Origin: Medicago truncatula
Lineage: Eukaryota; Streptophyta; Magnoliopsida; Fabales; Fabaceae
Reading direction: 5' to 3'
NCBI RefSeq assembly: GCF_003473485.1
Contig: NC_053044.1
Coordinates: 57,514,091 to 57,578,090 of the forward strand
Length of the DNA stretch: 64,000 nucleotides
The notes beneath the pieces were generated by a model. The model searched no databases, was not told where the DNA came from, and worked only from the letters and a program-made list of their open reading frames with translations. Shown in pieces: positions 36,201-47,376 of this stretch. A program made the position numbers and the translations under genes. The stretch's first letter is position 1; every line of letters starts with the position of its first letter.

Positions 36201-36847
36201 ATCAAAATCTTGCTGCACTCTTCATTGAACTGCTTCAGACCAATGGACTTGATAATGTACAGATGGTTTCTGCTATAGCTTTAGAGAATTTATCTCTAGA
36301 ATCAAAGAATTTAACCAAATTGCCTGAGATGCCAGAACCGGCTTTTTGTGCTTCATTCTTTTCGTGTTTCAGCAAACCGCCGGTGATTACCGGATTATGT
36401 AGGATCCACCGAGGGAAGTGTTCTTTAAAAGAAACATTTTGTCTCTACGAAGGACAGGCAGTCCTTAAACTAGTAGCTCTACTGGACCACACAAATGTGA
36501 ATGTGGTTGAGGCAGCACTTGCAGCCTTATGTACTGTAATAGATGATGGAGTAGATATTGAGCAAGGTGTAATGGTTTTGTGCGAGGCAGAAGGAGTGAA
36601 GCCTATACTTGATGTGTTGCTCGAGAAACGGACAGACAATTTGAGAAGGAGGGCAGTTTGGGCAGTGGAGAGACTGTTGCGAACAGATGATATAGCCTAC
36701 GAAGTTTCTGGAGATCAAAATGTGAGTACTGCACTTGTGGACGCTTTCCAACACGGTGATTATCGAACTAGGCAGATTGCTGAGCGTGCCCTCAAGCATG
36801 TTGATAAGATACCAAACTTCTCAGGAATCTTTCCAAACATGGGATGA
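33268..36847 (+). CDS. SAUL1: U-box/ARM E3 ubiquitin ligase, SAUL1 (PUB43/PUB44) type
   Basis: Three coding exons: 33268-33825, 33931-34240 and 35271-36847, giving 814 aa, close to the roughly 800 aa of the family. The U-box (about residues 30-104) shows YDAFVCPLTKQVMRDPVTL...TYEREAIEKWF, which recruits the E2 enzyme. The rest is a long array of armadillo-like helical repeats ending in VDKIPNFSGIFPNMG, as in Arabidopsis SAUL1. That family acts at the plasma membrane in senescence, abscisic acid signalling and immunity; here this is inferred. I end exon 1 at AAG|GTTGTT (33825), because a donor 10 bases later (GCAG|GTTTGC) would shift the frame into a stop. Two adjacent ATG codons open the frame; the first is used here. 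Confidence 0.93.
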
Positions 36848-37104
36848 GTGTAGGTTTGTTGTAAATGCTTCACTGTGATGTTTATGATAAAAAAAATCTG
36901 TATGTAATTTTTATGCGTTTAAAAATCAGTTTTGGATTGTATCTATATTGTATGCTATTGTCTTGTATGCATTTATTTATCCAACTGTAGCCCCTGGGAT
37001 TATTGTATACAAAATTACCCATTCTTTTAGGAGGTCTTCATTTGCTTTTATTGCTTTTTTAATTCTATTAAATGATCAGAATTTTGTTTCCTATAATCCA
37101 GCTA
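36848..37104. other. 3' flank of the SAUL1-like gene
   Basis: AT-rich 3' untranslated and flanking DNA. No gene is seen. Confidence 0.5.
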
Positions 37105-37115
37105 TTTGACCTCTT

Positions 37116-37680
37116 AAAAATAATAAAAATAGTTGGCCCTAGTTTTCTAGTGAGAGATTCAATTTCTCTCTAAACTTTCTTTCTCCTTCGTCAATCGAGG
37201 AGGGGTGGTTTTAGGTCATTTTTTGACCTACAATCACCCCTCTACATCTTTTTTCCTCTTTTCTTTCAATCTAAATAAGTGGTTTTCACATCTATCAAGT
37301 TTTTTCTTTTGTATTTTTTTTGTGATTTCGTCGTCTAAGTGCGGCATTGTGTTGTTCGTCGTCTAAGTGCGGCATTTGATTTCGCGTATTGTCGCGGTGT
37401 TTGTTTAGTTCCTATTGAAAGATCTACATCAATCATTACAAATTTCACCAATGATTTGGGCGTCAACGTTGCAGATCCGGAAGCATGGCTATTTCGGTGA
37501 CTTGGATTTTATCATATTATTTGTAGGCATTATGTCGTTGTATGCTATTAACCTGGGTGATGTGAGTTAGTTCGCAGGTTCACCCTTTACGTTTTTAGCG
37601 ATGTTTGTATCTGATGTACTCTATCGATTTGAATGAATGAATATCGTTTAATTTTTGTTAAAAAAAAAAAAAAAAAAAAC
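37116..37680 (+). mobile_element. Poly(A)-tailed retroposon (probable LINE 3' end) with target duplication
   Basis: About 565 bases end in a run of about 19 A residues (37661-37679). TTTGACCTCTT stands directly before (37105-37115) and after (37681-37691) the insertion, as expected of target-primed reverse transcription. The body holds GTCGTCTAAGTGCGGCATT, nearly repeated in tandem (about 37330 and 37358), and an AT-rich 3' part, but no open frame. It is a truncated LINE or a large SINE. Confidence 0.7.
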
Positions 37681-37691
37681 TTTGACCTCTT

Positions 37692-38410
37692 GTTTGTAAC
37701 TTTAGTTTCTTATTTGACCTCTCACAGGGACGGAAACTTTTTCTATTCAGAGAAACATTTTATACTGAAAAATAAAATGTAATAAATTTGTAACAAATGT
37801 AAAAATAACATATTTTTCTATCATTTTGAAACAAAAGTCAATGACTTTCCACCAATAAAGTCATTCGATCTAGATCATTTTTCGTAGTACTTTTCTCTTA
37901 CCCATTCCTTAGATTGATAGACAACAGTGTGATTAAAAATAAAAAAAGGAAAAGAAAGAGGGAGAGAATAAGTTTTAGCTTTAATTTTAGCGTGAAAGAA
38001 TATCGTTGATGTGATCTCATTTTTATTTTGGTGATTCACAAGTATAAATAAGGAGCAGAAATTATTGTGATTGAATACTGTCTCAAGTACTATAAAAAAG
38101 ACCAAACAACAATGAAAAATCATCAAGTCAAAGTTTGCAATGTTGTTTGTCTTCTCTTCTACTAGTACATTATTTATCACACCTTCCCCAACCCTTTTAT
38201 TTTCTTACAGAATTCTTGTATTTGTGTGCATTGGATTTATGCATATGCTCTAGCTCTACCAATCGTTACATTATTGATGATTCATGCCTTGGTTGTATAC
38301 TTCGTTAAAGCTTTTTAGAATAAATCATTTTATTTTTATGTTTTTTTAGGATCATATAAAAAAATGAGGTCGATAAACATTTACATTTGACACTTTTCCA
38401 TTACAGGAAG
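37692..38410. other. Intergenic DNA upstream of the cullin relic
   Basis: AT-rich, with a third TTTGACCTCT at about 37716. No gene is seen. Confidence 0.45.
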
Positions 38411-39597
38411 ATGGAAGAAGGCAAAAGGAGCCGTACGAGTTTCCAGAAAGAATGGCCATTGCTTAAGAAAGGTGTGAACAAATTCATAGACCTAATAGAA
38501 GGAGGTGTTGAGATTGACAACTCAAGTTTCACCGTTCAAGATTATATGTCCATTTATAGTATCCTTCATTGCAACGATTTTCGATAGTCAATGATCTTAT
38601 ACATTCACACCATCATCACATAATGTTCTTTAGATCGAGATTAGATATAGTCTTATATTAGTGCAAATTTTGATTATTTTTATGTATCAACTGTCTGGAC
38701 TGTTTGAACTCGATTCAATGGTCACCAATATCCATACGATTTTATTATGTATCTAGATATGTTTATAAGTTGAGGGCAGATGTGGATGACATAAATTCTG
38801 AGCTACTATGTGACAATTATAAGAAGGTCTTTGCTAAATACATTAATTCCAAGGTACGTCTAATTAATTTCCTAGACAAATGTAAGTATAATAAAATCTT
38901 AGTAGTTGTTAATTTAATCACATGCGTAAAATTAACTAAAACATTTTCTCGTCATGAATTAGGTTTTGCCATCTCTGCGAGCAAAGGAAAATGAAATTTT
39001 GTTGAGAGAACTACTCAAAACATGGTCAAATTACAAAATTATCACCGTGTGCCTCTCAAGACTCTTTAGATCTCTTGAAACATATGACATGAGAAAATCA
39101 ATGGAGCATTCTCTTGAAGAAATTGGCTTCTTATCCTTTTATGACTTGGTTGGTCATGAGAATATTCCTTTGAAAACTTACACTGCTTTTTCAAAATTTC
39201 CTCTGATAATGGTAATCATCTTTTGTGTATTATAGTCAGTATGATCTTATATATGTGTTCTAGCTAGGTATATTTGGAAGTGAATACTCAAGTAATGAAT
39301 GATATATTAGCTATGGTAAGATATTCTCTAATTTTCTTCTACTATTCATCTGTGATTTTATCATTCCACTCTTGTTTATGATTTTTATTTTCTACTTTCA
39401 GATTGCTGAGGATCATGCTGGAAAGCAAATTGATCGAAAATTGATTAACAACATTTTGGCATTCTACTTGGAGATTGGGGATAAGACTGGAAAAATTGAT
39501 CCAAAATACGTTGATTGAAAGAGAATGTAACATTATACTCTAATGAAGAGGCTTCAAAGTGGATGGCGAGTCTTTCCCTCACAGATAACACTCCAAA
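38411..39597 (+). pseudogene. Decayed cullin-1-like N-terminal fragment
   Basis: Blocks match the N-terminal half of plant CUL1, the scaffold of SCF ubiquitin ligases. They are: 38411-38554 (KEWPLLKKGVNKFIDLIEGG...QDYMSIY); about 38757-38853 (YKLRADVDDIN...NYKKVFAKYINSK); 38963-39210 (VLPSLRAKENEILLRELLKTWSNYK ... SFYDLV); and about 39402-39597 (AGKQIDRKLINNILAFYLEIG, then NEEASKWMASLSL). The first block has no donor that keeps the frame with the second. In the last block a stop follows KYVD, and the NEEASKWM part is in another frame, so there is a frameshift. The C-terminal cullin homology domain is absent. It is likely a truncated duplicate, though a short transcribed product cannot be excluded. 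Confidence 0.75.
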
Positions 39598-40008
39598 GGT
39601 AAATTTCAAACAAAAATGATTGCTGCTATATTTTATTGAACTGATTCATTTTGGATTGATATTCACTCTGTGAGTATTGAAATCTTGAATCATTGCTTCT
39701 TCTCCTCGAACCACCATGAAAAACAGAAAGATACTCCTTAACATATAAGGAATGAGCTGAATGTTAAAGTGACTTAGCGTGTTGCAAACCAAAGGGCAAG
39801 CACTTCGATAGTTATTATAAAATAAGTCTTATATATTTATTAGTATCATTATATATATTAAAGCATAATATGTAATGAATAAAATTGCCTTCATGGGTTT
39901 GTTTGGTTCGGCTGAATAAGATTATATTGAAATGAAAAATTTGGTGAATATATATTAATGATTTTTTGTTTTGATATTGTGTTTTAATTTTAATGTATTT
40001 TGATTTTC

Positions 40009-40045
<37 letters not shown>

Positions 40046-40048
40046 TTT

Positions 40049-40174
40049 GGTCTTAGATGAAGTGGTAATCCACTGAAAATAAACTCATACACAACTGTGA
40101 GGTCCCGGGTTCGAACCCGGGTCATGACGTCCGGCCTTGCAATTTCGGCATTTGCCAGTTGAGCTAGGACTTCT
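40049..40174 (-). mobile_element. tRNA-derived SINE, copy 1
   Basis: Read on the minus strand it starts GAAGTCCTAGCTCAACTGGC (box A TAGCTCAACTGG), has box B GGGTTCGAACCC, and ends ACCACTTCATCTAAGACC followed by an A tail, seen here as a T-run at 40032-40048. TTTGATTTTC occurs at about 39999-40008 and 40181-40190, a fitting target duplication. It is nearly identical to the plus-strand copy at 46639-46770. Confidence 0.85.
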
Positions 40175-40190
40175 AGACGATTTGATTTTC

Positions 40191-42216
40191 ATTGCATAAT
40201 AATGAAGAAGACAAAAAAACCACATATTAACAATTGTTCAGTGAATATGGAGCTGAACTAATATTGTTTGTTACAGTCAAATGTTTTTTATTTTATTATT
40301 ATAAGGTAAAAATCGAACACTTTCTACAACTTTCTCTTCTTCCTCTAATACTTCTAAGGTATTGTCATATGATTCCCTTCGTTTATCACTTTAGTAATCT
40401 TAGCATGTCCTCAATTTCCTTTGGTAGGGGTGGTTGGTTTCTGAAAAATTGAACTCAAAACAATAACAATATATAGTAACACTTGTATTATTCAATATAA
40501 TCCTTTTTTTCAATCTCAGCGTTGTGTTTTTCCATCATCACAATATCAAAATTTGATTCAGAATTCTCAGTTAACTACTAGACAAGAAACTCCTGCATTT
40601 CCTGCGGATATAATGACCAGATTAATTATCTGTGGATTCTATGTCTGCAGGAAAATCCTAAGGTAAGAATTTCAGTATTTGTTTTTACATTTCCTGCGAA
40701 TTTTAGTAAAGTTTTTTTTACAACGTCGTCCCATATCGTTGACCTATCAAATAATTAGGTTTTGACATTCCTTTGTTTATTCTTAATATTATATTATTAG
40801 GTTTTAGGTTCCCTTTCACTCGAATTTTTTAATCCAAACAAGCCATGAAGAAATTACCCTATGACAATGCACATATGTTATACTATTTCATTCATCAAAA
40901 TATGAGAAATACAAGATTGACATATGATCAAAGATGCGATGACTAACATATAATTTTGACGCCTCAAATTAAATTCTCCCCAAAGTTTGGATAATTGGAA
41001 TGTAGCATATTAGAGTCGTTTACAATTATGTCAAACTCGGTTTGGTTGATGGATTTATGCATTATGCCATCATCGATCATTAGTCAAGCAAGCTAAAAGA
41101 ATAGCTTCCGCTACCATAGGAGTTGCTACACTGCTGCCATACCATGTTGTCCAAGCTTTAATAAAATGACCTCCAAAATCATGAATGCACATGCTTATCC
41201 CAAAGCGATGATTTTCTTTAAACAAAGGGCTGCATCAATGACACTTTACCTCTCTTTCTCTAGGTGGCTACCAACGATCATGATTTATTATGCTATATTC
41301 TCCGTTGATAAATAAATTACGACTCATTTGGTTGAAATTCAAATGTACTTGATATTAGTAAAATATTGGTTTCATCAATTTCTTTTTGGTACTTTTCATT
41401 ATTAAAATTGTGTCGTTGATTGATTTAATGTTTTTCTATGTATTTTGTTGCATTGGTGCCATGTTTTATTGTCTCCGGTCTCTATAAAATGAATCATGAT
41501 TTATTAAATTATTTTTGTAATTCCTAATTTTTATTTATTTTTAAACTAACACCATATGTATTATATTTACAGTTTGGACACAAAGATCGTCTTGAAAATG
41601 AATGAAGCTAATGAAATACCACGAAGACTAGGATGTTTCTACGATTATTGTAATATTTGGTGTTCTCGAATTGTAGTGAAAGTTTTTGCCTATAAATATT
41701 CCATCATAAATTGTAATAAACTCATCCAATCAAACAAATCGTAATAGACTCGTTCAATCAAACACGTCTATTTCCCCTTCTTTTTATCTGTCTACCTTTA
41801 TCGTATCTTTTTATGCATTTTGTAGTCTAATAGCAAATAACCCAAACATTTTTATCTTTTTAATTTGCCGAAATAGAAAATAGAGTCCAAAAACAAAACT
41901 TAACAATCAATACACATTTTAACACAAGCAGAGCTTAATTTTGGATTGAGAGAGAAGGCTGGGGTTCACAAATAAGAATGGGGATTTAGGGATTGAGATG
42001 ATGGCAAGTAAGCTCAGGCAAAAGAGTATGGACGTAAACTTCTTCCCCTTCCTTTTGATTATGAATGGTTCAAAAGAGGGGAGGCAATGACAGAAGAGGA
42101 GAAGAAAGAAGAGAGGTTTATGCTAAATTGTGCCCTTATGGCATACCCTTAATATTAAATGTCACATTCAATAAAGCATATTAAAGTCTATCTATTTAAA
42201 AAATTTAAAGGAAATA
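40191..42216. other. Intergenic DNA with scattered retroelement debris
   Basis: AT-rich, no gene. A LINE RNase H fragment lies at 41073-41246 (listed separately). Repeated CATTTCCTGCG phrases at about 40597 and 40688 suggest another old small element. Confidence 0.5.
41073..41246 (-). mobile_element. Fragment of a LINE-type RNase H domain
   Basis: The minus strand reads about 45 codons with the plant non-LTR RNase H pattern: FKENHRFGISMCIHDFGGHF, then KAWTTWYG, then MVAEAILLACL. A stop codon interrupts the start of the block (after KCH). The rest of the element was not found nearby, so this is a short relic. Confidence 0.6.
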
Positions 42217-42376
42217 CTAACCATTGCCCTTGGGGCATTGGTTAAAGTACTAAAATAAGTAAGTTTGCATCGAAAAGTGGTTTAATCATTGATAAGAAAA
42301 AAGTAAAGACTTGTATTTCCATGACAAAGTTTTTATTAATGGAATCTTTAACCACTGCCCTTAGGGCACTGGTTAG
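42217..42376. mobile_element. Small MITE with 31-base inverted ends
   Basis: The left end CTAACCATTGCCCTTGGGGC, followed by ATTGGTTAAAG, is mirrored with a few changes by the right end CTTTAACCACTGCCCTTAGG, then GCACTGGTTAG. It is about 160 bases and non-coding. A related half-motif (TGTGCCCTTATGGCATACCC) lies near 42127. Confidence 0.7.
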
Positions 42377-43182
42377 CAAGACCCAAAATTTAAATACATC
42401 TTCAAATCCCTCCCATTATTGTTAAGGAAATCTAAAATTAATTTACAAAAAACAATTTTCTCTCTTCCCCTTTTCTTCCCTTCAAAATATTCCAAATTAC
42501 TCCAGGTTTCTAGTTTAGTGTGACATTGACTTTTTACAGTTTGACTAAGGCAAATATCTAATACAGGAATGCCCAGTTACAATCATTTCAAATTCAATGC
42601 TGAAACACAGGAGGAATATGAAGTATGAATTGTATAAGCTCTTTCCCTTTTTACAAAATTTATTAGTTGGAAAGGATGCCTGCGAATATCATCTTATCTG
42701 CACTTTGAAAGGACTACTGTAATTGATAGATTAGTCAGTGACTATGTCTCATTTCAATGCGTAGAACCAACAAATAAAATTGGATTGCATATAGCCATAG
42801 TCAAATTCATTCGGCGGTTGATGACTGCAATTAGCAATATTTATAGAATTTTGACAAATAACAGATGAGAATAATTCATTTACATACAATAACATAATTC
42901 CAAAAACTCAGAAGGCTAACTAGCTAGCATGAAAAATACAAGTGCACAGTCAGATGAAATTGAACTTTATGATCGGTGTAAAATGAATTAAATCAAAAGG
43001 TACATTAAATAAAAAAACACAGAAACTGAGAAATAAAAACGAGTTCAGACGACTAGCTGTTGTACAATTATATGCAGCAAATACAAAGCAGGACTTACCG
43101 CCGGTCATCGGTCATTTTGCATCTCAAAACAACGTACATGGAATATTTGAGATTGTGCTGTTCAGCATAGGACTGTAGGAGT
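42377..43182. other. 3' flank of the F-box/kelch gene
   Basis: AT-rich DNA that includes the 3' untranslated region of the minus-strand gene. No gene is seen. Confidence 0.5.
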
Positions 43183-44934
43183 TCAAAGGTGCATTACTGC
43201 TACAGATTTGGTCACACACGATGAACCATCCAGCTCATGAGTGACATGGTTCCTTGAAATATGGTTCCAGTTTGACATATCAGTCACATCACATACAGTG
43301 AAAAAATCCAACACCTGGCCAAATATTTTGAACATCTCAACTCCAAAAATCAAGTTTTTGTCGGCCACAAATACAGCATTCCAGTCCATTGGGGCATCAG
43401 GATGTACAGAGACTTCAGTCCAGGTAAGATACATGAGATCTAACTCCCATAATTTTCTAACAGCCTTGTTTCGGCGCCCAATTTGACCATCACCTTCGCA
43501 CCATGACACGGAAAGCATGAACAGACGACCTTTTGAAGATACAAGTTTGGGGTAGTACTCATGTACACGAGGTGGGATCGGAGTGGCTTGAATTGCAATC
43601 CAGAAACCTCGTTCTATGTCATATGCTGCAAGCTTGTCTGTTTCAGAGTAAACATAAAACATCTTGCCACATACAACTCCAGAACAAGCAATCCCAAAAT
43701 CAAAAGGCAGTCTTGGGATTTCAGTCCATTTATTGGAGATAGAATCATATATTTCTCCCGAGTCCAGAGGCTCATCCCAAGATCCAAGACCTCCAACAGC
43801 TATCAACAAAAACCTTCTACTACTCTTTGAGCTTGAAAGATCGCTTATTTGTCTCATGAATTTATGCGCCTTTCTACTAGACAATGATGAAGCTTCCGTC
43901 TCATTAAAGGTTGATCTGCAATGACGTCTCATTGAAAGCTTATGAGGATCCTCATAGACGTCTGATACCCCACCAATCTTCGATCTTGGAAAACGTCTGT
44001 CCTGCCGACTCTGATGGCTTTGAGAACTTGGAAAATCCAAACTGACTTCAAAGACTCCCAGTATAGGAATTGATCTAGCATACTTCATAGCTGATATTTT
44101 ACGCCAAGATTTTGTCAAGGGGCTAAATGAAAGCACCCCTCTGTGCGTCTTGAATGAGCTCCGATCCACTTTCCCAAAGTTAGTCAAGCTAGAACATCCT
44201 CCAACAATGAAGATATCATCTTGTACACTAGCAACAGAGAACAAGAACCTTCCTCTGAGAAAACCAGCCTCGATCCTGTGCCATTGATTCTGAGACACAT
44301 CCAACGCATGTATCTCACCAGAGCAAAAGCCGTCTTTAACGGCACCAAACAGAAATAACCATGGATTTTGATACAAGCCCTCCCTTCTCAGCTGGAGGAA
44401 TCTAGGTGTGGTGGTCAAGGACCTCCATTTTTTGCAAACAAGTCGGGCATTCATCAAACTTGTCAACGGAAGCCTCACCAAACACATTTCCAGAATATCA
44501 TCTGGAAGAAAGACATGCATTTTATTGTTTGTTGTTAACAATTCATCAAGTTCAGAATTCTTTCTGTGGTGTCTCCTCCAAAACCTATCTCTCACCCCAT
44601 ATGAGAAGCAGTCTACAACAGCAGTATCTTGGGGACCACAAACCGGTCTATATCCCTTTCCTTCTTCACTGGAACTAGATCTCCTTCTTGTGCTCGAATC
44701 TCCTAATTCTTCACTAGTGTCAGCACCTACCTTGCAACCTCCACCCCGACCATACAGACTTAGACATTTAAAATTGACTCCATTTACATCATCATCTTCT
44801 TCCCCTAAACTTCTGTTATTATTCTTCTTCCTCAACTTCTGGCTGACACTTCTAACAAGACGCTTGGACACACTAAAACCGTGGAAATCTTCTTGACAAC
44901 GAGATTCTTCTGCCCCCGATCTTTCAGAAAACAT
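43183..44934 (-). CDS. F-box/kelch-repeat protein (At5g42350/CFK1-like)
   Basis: A single coding exon of 583 aa. The F-box lies at about 142-185 (LPDDILEMCLVRLPLTSLMNARLVCKKW), the module that docks to SKP1 in SCF ligases. Kelch-type segments follow: WLFLFGAVKDG...HALD, FLFSVASVQDDIFIVGG, LLIAVGGLGSWDEPLDSGEIYD, and later VSSKGRLFMLSVSW. The N-terminal 130 residues are Ser/Arg-rich with a basic SQKLRKKNNN stretch and are probably disordered. The overall layout resembles Arabidopsis At5g42350 (CFK1), reported to interact with the COP9 signalosome; the match is from memory. The frame stays open upstream to 45015, but the first ATG is at 44934, and a likely leader intron (45653-45000) ends just before it. 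Confidence 0.85.
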   Translation of the reverse strand: MFSERSGAEESRCQEDFHGFSVSKRLVRSVSQKLRKKNNNRSLGEEDDDVNGVNFKCLSLYGRGGGCKVGADTSEELGDSSTRRRSSSSEEGKGYRPVCGPQDTAVVDCFSYGVRDRFWRRHHRKNSELDELLTTNNKMHVFLPDDILEMCLVRLPLTSLMNARLVCKKWRSLTTTPRFLQLRREGLYQNPWLFLFGAVKDGFCSGEIHALDVSQNQWHRIEAGFLRGRFLFSVASVQDDIFIVGGCSSLTNFGKVDRSSFKTHRGVLSFSPLTKSWRKISAMKYARSIPILGVFEVSLDFPSSQSHQSRQDRRFPRSKIGGVSDVYEDPHKLSMRRHCRSTFNETEASSLSSRKAHKFMRQISDLSSSKSSRRFLLIAVGGLGSWDEPLDSGEIYDSISNKWTEIPRLPFDFGIACSGVVCGKMFYVYSETDKLAAYDIERGFWIAIQATPIPPRVHEYYPKLVSSKGRLFMLSVSWCEGDGQIGRRNKAVRKLWELDLMYLTWTEVSVHPDAPMDWNAVFVADKNLIFGVEMFKIFGQVLDFFTVCDVTDMSNWNHISRNHVTHELDGSSCVTKSVAVMHL

Positions 44935-44999
44935 TATTATGCTCACCAACTTTTCACAACAAAATATACAAAACCCATCTCTTATCTTGCAATATGCAC

Positions 45000-45653
45000 C
45001 TAGAATAGAACACAAGCTCGCCTTCTATGAATCATTCATCCAAACAAAAAGGAAACACAGGAAATCAGATTTGAGTATTTTCAAATAAAAGAAGAGAATA
45101 ATTTTGATACACTCTCAATATATTTTTCTACACTAACAATCAATACGAAATCATCATTTGTATGAATGCTAAGTTAAAGTTAAATATGAATATGATTGAG
45201 TGATACACTGACAGTGTAAAAAATATTTACACCGTCTGTGCATGTGATTAAATCAATAAAATATCAATGTTTTGGTTATGATTTTCACATCTAAACCCCA
45301 TAGAATATTAAAATAAAAAAATGTAAACAAGTGATGCTGGAAAAAAGGTATTATTTTATTGTGGCAAAAGCAATGAATGAATCCAGATCCTGAGGGGAAA
45401 TTGATAGAAATGGTGAAATTGGAAATATTAAATGAAACGAGACATTATGTTCATAACAATAATAACAAAAAGGTAAATCAGTGTAAATGAATGAGTGTGA
45501 GTAATCCATACCTAGACAGAACAAAAAGGAAAATTGATAGAATTATTAATTTAATTAGAGGTTAATAAGAAAAAAAAGAGAGATTCGAAATGGAAAAGCA
45601 AAATAGTTTGCGGTTAAATAACGGAAATCTAAAGAATGAAAAGGAATACTTAC
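45000..45653 (-). other. Probable leader intron of the F-box/kelch gene
   Basis: On the minus strand a consensus donor GTAAGT begins at 45653, and the acceptor TTCTATTCTAG ends at 45000. The leader exon upstream, about 45654-45720, is CT-rich on that strand. This explains why the open frame upstream of the ATG is not used. Confidence 0.5.
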
Positions 45654-45720
45654 AACAACGTCTGCAATAATGCAGTTGAGAGAGAAAGAAATGAACCACC
45701 AAAATCGGTGCTATGCTAGC

Positions 45721-46638
45721 TATCACTTTACTCTTTTTTTCGTTTCTCAGAATAGAGTAATTATTAGAGAAATAAAAACAAAAAGAAAAAAAGGAAATTG
45801 GACAATTTGATGCTTTGGTTGGTTTGGGAATTTAGTAAAGCGACCGCACCACTCTCCTCCTTTTCTTCTTTTTGGTGGTACCTTTCTTTCTTTAATTAAT
45901 AATCATCAATTATTATTATTTTCCTATTCTCCACTCCACTCTACCTAACACTAACTACTGCTGTTAATCTTTTTAACTTACTTTTCTTTTTATTCTTTCT
46001 CTTTTTTAAACTTCTGACTAATACAATATGTTTATGTAATGTAATGTAATAATGATGGCACATTCAATACCGCATGTGAGTGATTTATGAAGCCACGTTC
46101 GAGTTATTGTCTTGTGGGGTCTGCTTATGCCATCTTCATGTGATGTGGGCTTCTATCAAATGTATAAATAATCTTCTTATCATGGGTTGCTTGTAGTATA
46201 TGAGGGTGTTCCCATTTTTTTAGGGAAGCATATGCCATTTCTATATCTAACTTTTGTTGTTTTTTGTTTTTTATTAGAAAAAACCACTTTTCTTTAATTT
46301 AAAAAAACAACCTCAAATGATTTTTTTTTACTAACCATTTAACAAAAATATATTAAAATGAAACATTGTTACAAACTTAAAATATCTATTACATTTATTT
46401 TCTCCTAATTTTGTGTCTATGAGTACCACATCCACCATGTTTGATTTTTCGTTGAGGTCAACCGATCATATTCGGATAAGTTCTCCAACTGTTAATCATC
46501 GGTCGTTAATTTCCTTCGTAATTTATTTTATTATTATTATTATCATTTCGCTCGTCTATAGAAGTGGAATATGATGGAAATCAATGAAGTGTTGTTTCGA
46601 TAAGGGAAATGGTGTATTTAAAATAGTAGAAATGGTCT
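45721..46638. other. Promoter side of the F-box/kelch gene and intergenic DNA
   Basis: AT-rich sequence with no gene or clear repeat. Confidence 0.45.
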
Positions 46639-46770
46639 AGAAGTCCTAGCTCAACTGGCAAATGCCGAAATTGCAAGGCCGGACGTCATGATCCGGGTTC
46701 GAACCCGGGACCTCACAGTTGTGTGTGAGTTTATTTTCAGTGGATTACCACTTCATCTAAGACCCAAAAA
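46639..46770 (+). mobile_element. tRNA-derived SINE, copy 2
   Basis: Same family as the minus-strand copy at 40049-40174, here on the plus strand. Box A is TAGCTCAACTGG (about 46647), box B GGGTTCGAACCC (about 46696), and the body ends CATCTAAGACC with an A-rich tail. The two bodies differ by only a few bases as read by eye, so both look fairly recent. A target duplication is not clear here. Confidence 0.85.
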
Positions 46771-47376
46771 AAACCAAAAAATGTGTACAAAAAAGGACAA
46801 AAAAATTTAATGGCATACTCTCCATTTGAAAAGTATAACAAAAAAAAAAAAAAAAAAACTAAAAAATGGCTTGCTCGCCATTTCAAAGGAAGAACTTAAT
46901 AAAAAACTTAAAATAAAACAATTGCTCGCCATTTGAGTTAAAAACAGACAGAATGTGCAGTAAAAAGCCTGCAAGCGCGCAGAGGGTGTTGAAAAAATGC
47001 TATATTCGCCAACCTAATTGAAGAACAAGGGCATTTTTAACAATAATTTTGAAATAGGGGCAGACATATCATTTATTTTGGTGATAGGGGTGATAGGGGC
47101 AGGAAAACAAAATTCTCTATTTTCTCTTGATGTATAAAAGAGGTGGCATTTAGCATACACAAGTCACTCTTTTGTGTACCATACATAAATGAACTTTTCA
47201 CCATTGATATATTCATATTTTATTCAATGGCCAGGATTAAAGAAGGGTTACCTCCTTAATGAGTTTATGGGATACTGTGTGTTATTTGCATTGTCACCCC
47301 ATATTATATGTAATTATTTTTATAGATTTTCTAAAATTCTTTAAAATTTGTGATGAATTGTTTACTGATGACAACT
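46771..47376. other. Intergenic DNA
   Basis: The phrase CTCGCCATTT occurs near 46873 and 46923, with related wording (ACTCTCCATTTGAAAAG) near 46816, which suggests a small worn repeat. No gene is seen. Confidence 0.4.

Noticed and set aside
43241-44896. Several plus-strand open frames over the F-box/kelch gene
   Set aside because: They are shadows of the long minus-strand coding exon and have no domain.
44935-45015. Longer N terminus of the F-box/kelch protein
   Set aside because: The upstream frame has no ATG until 44934, and a likely leader intron ends at 45000.
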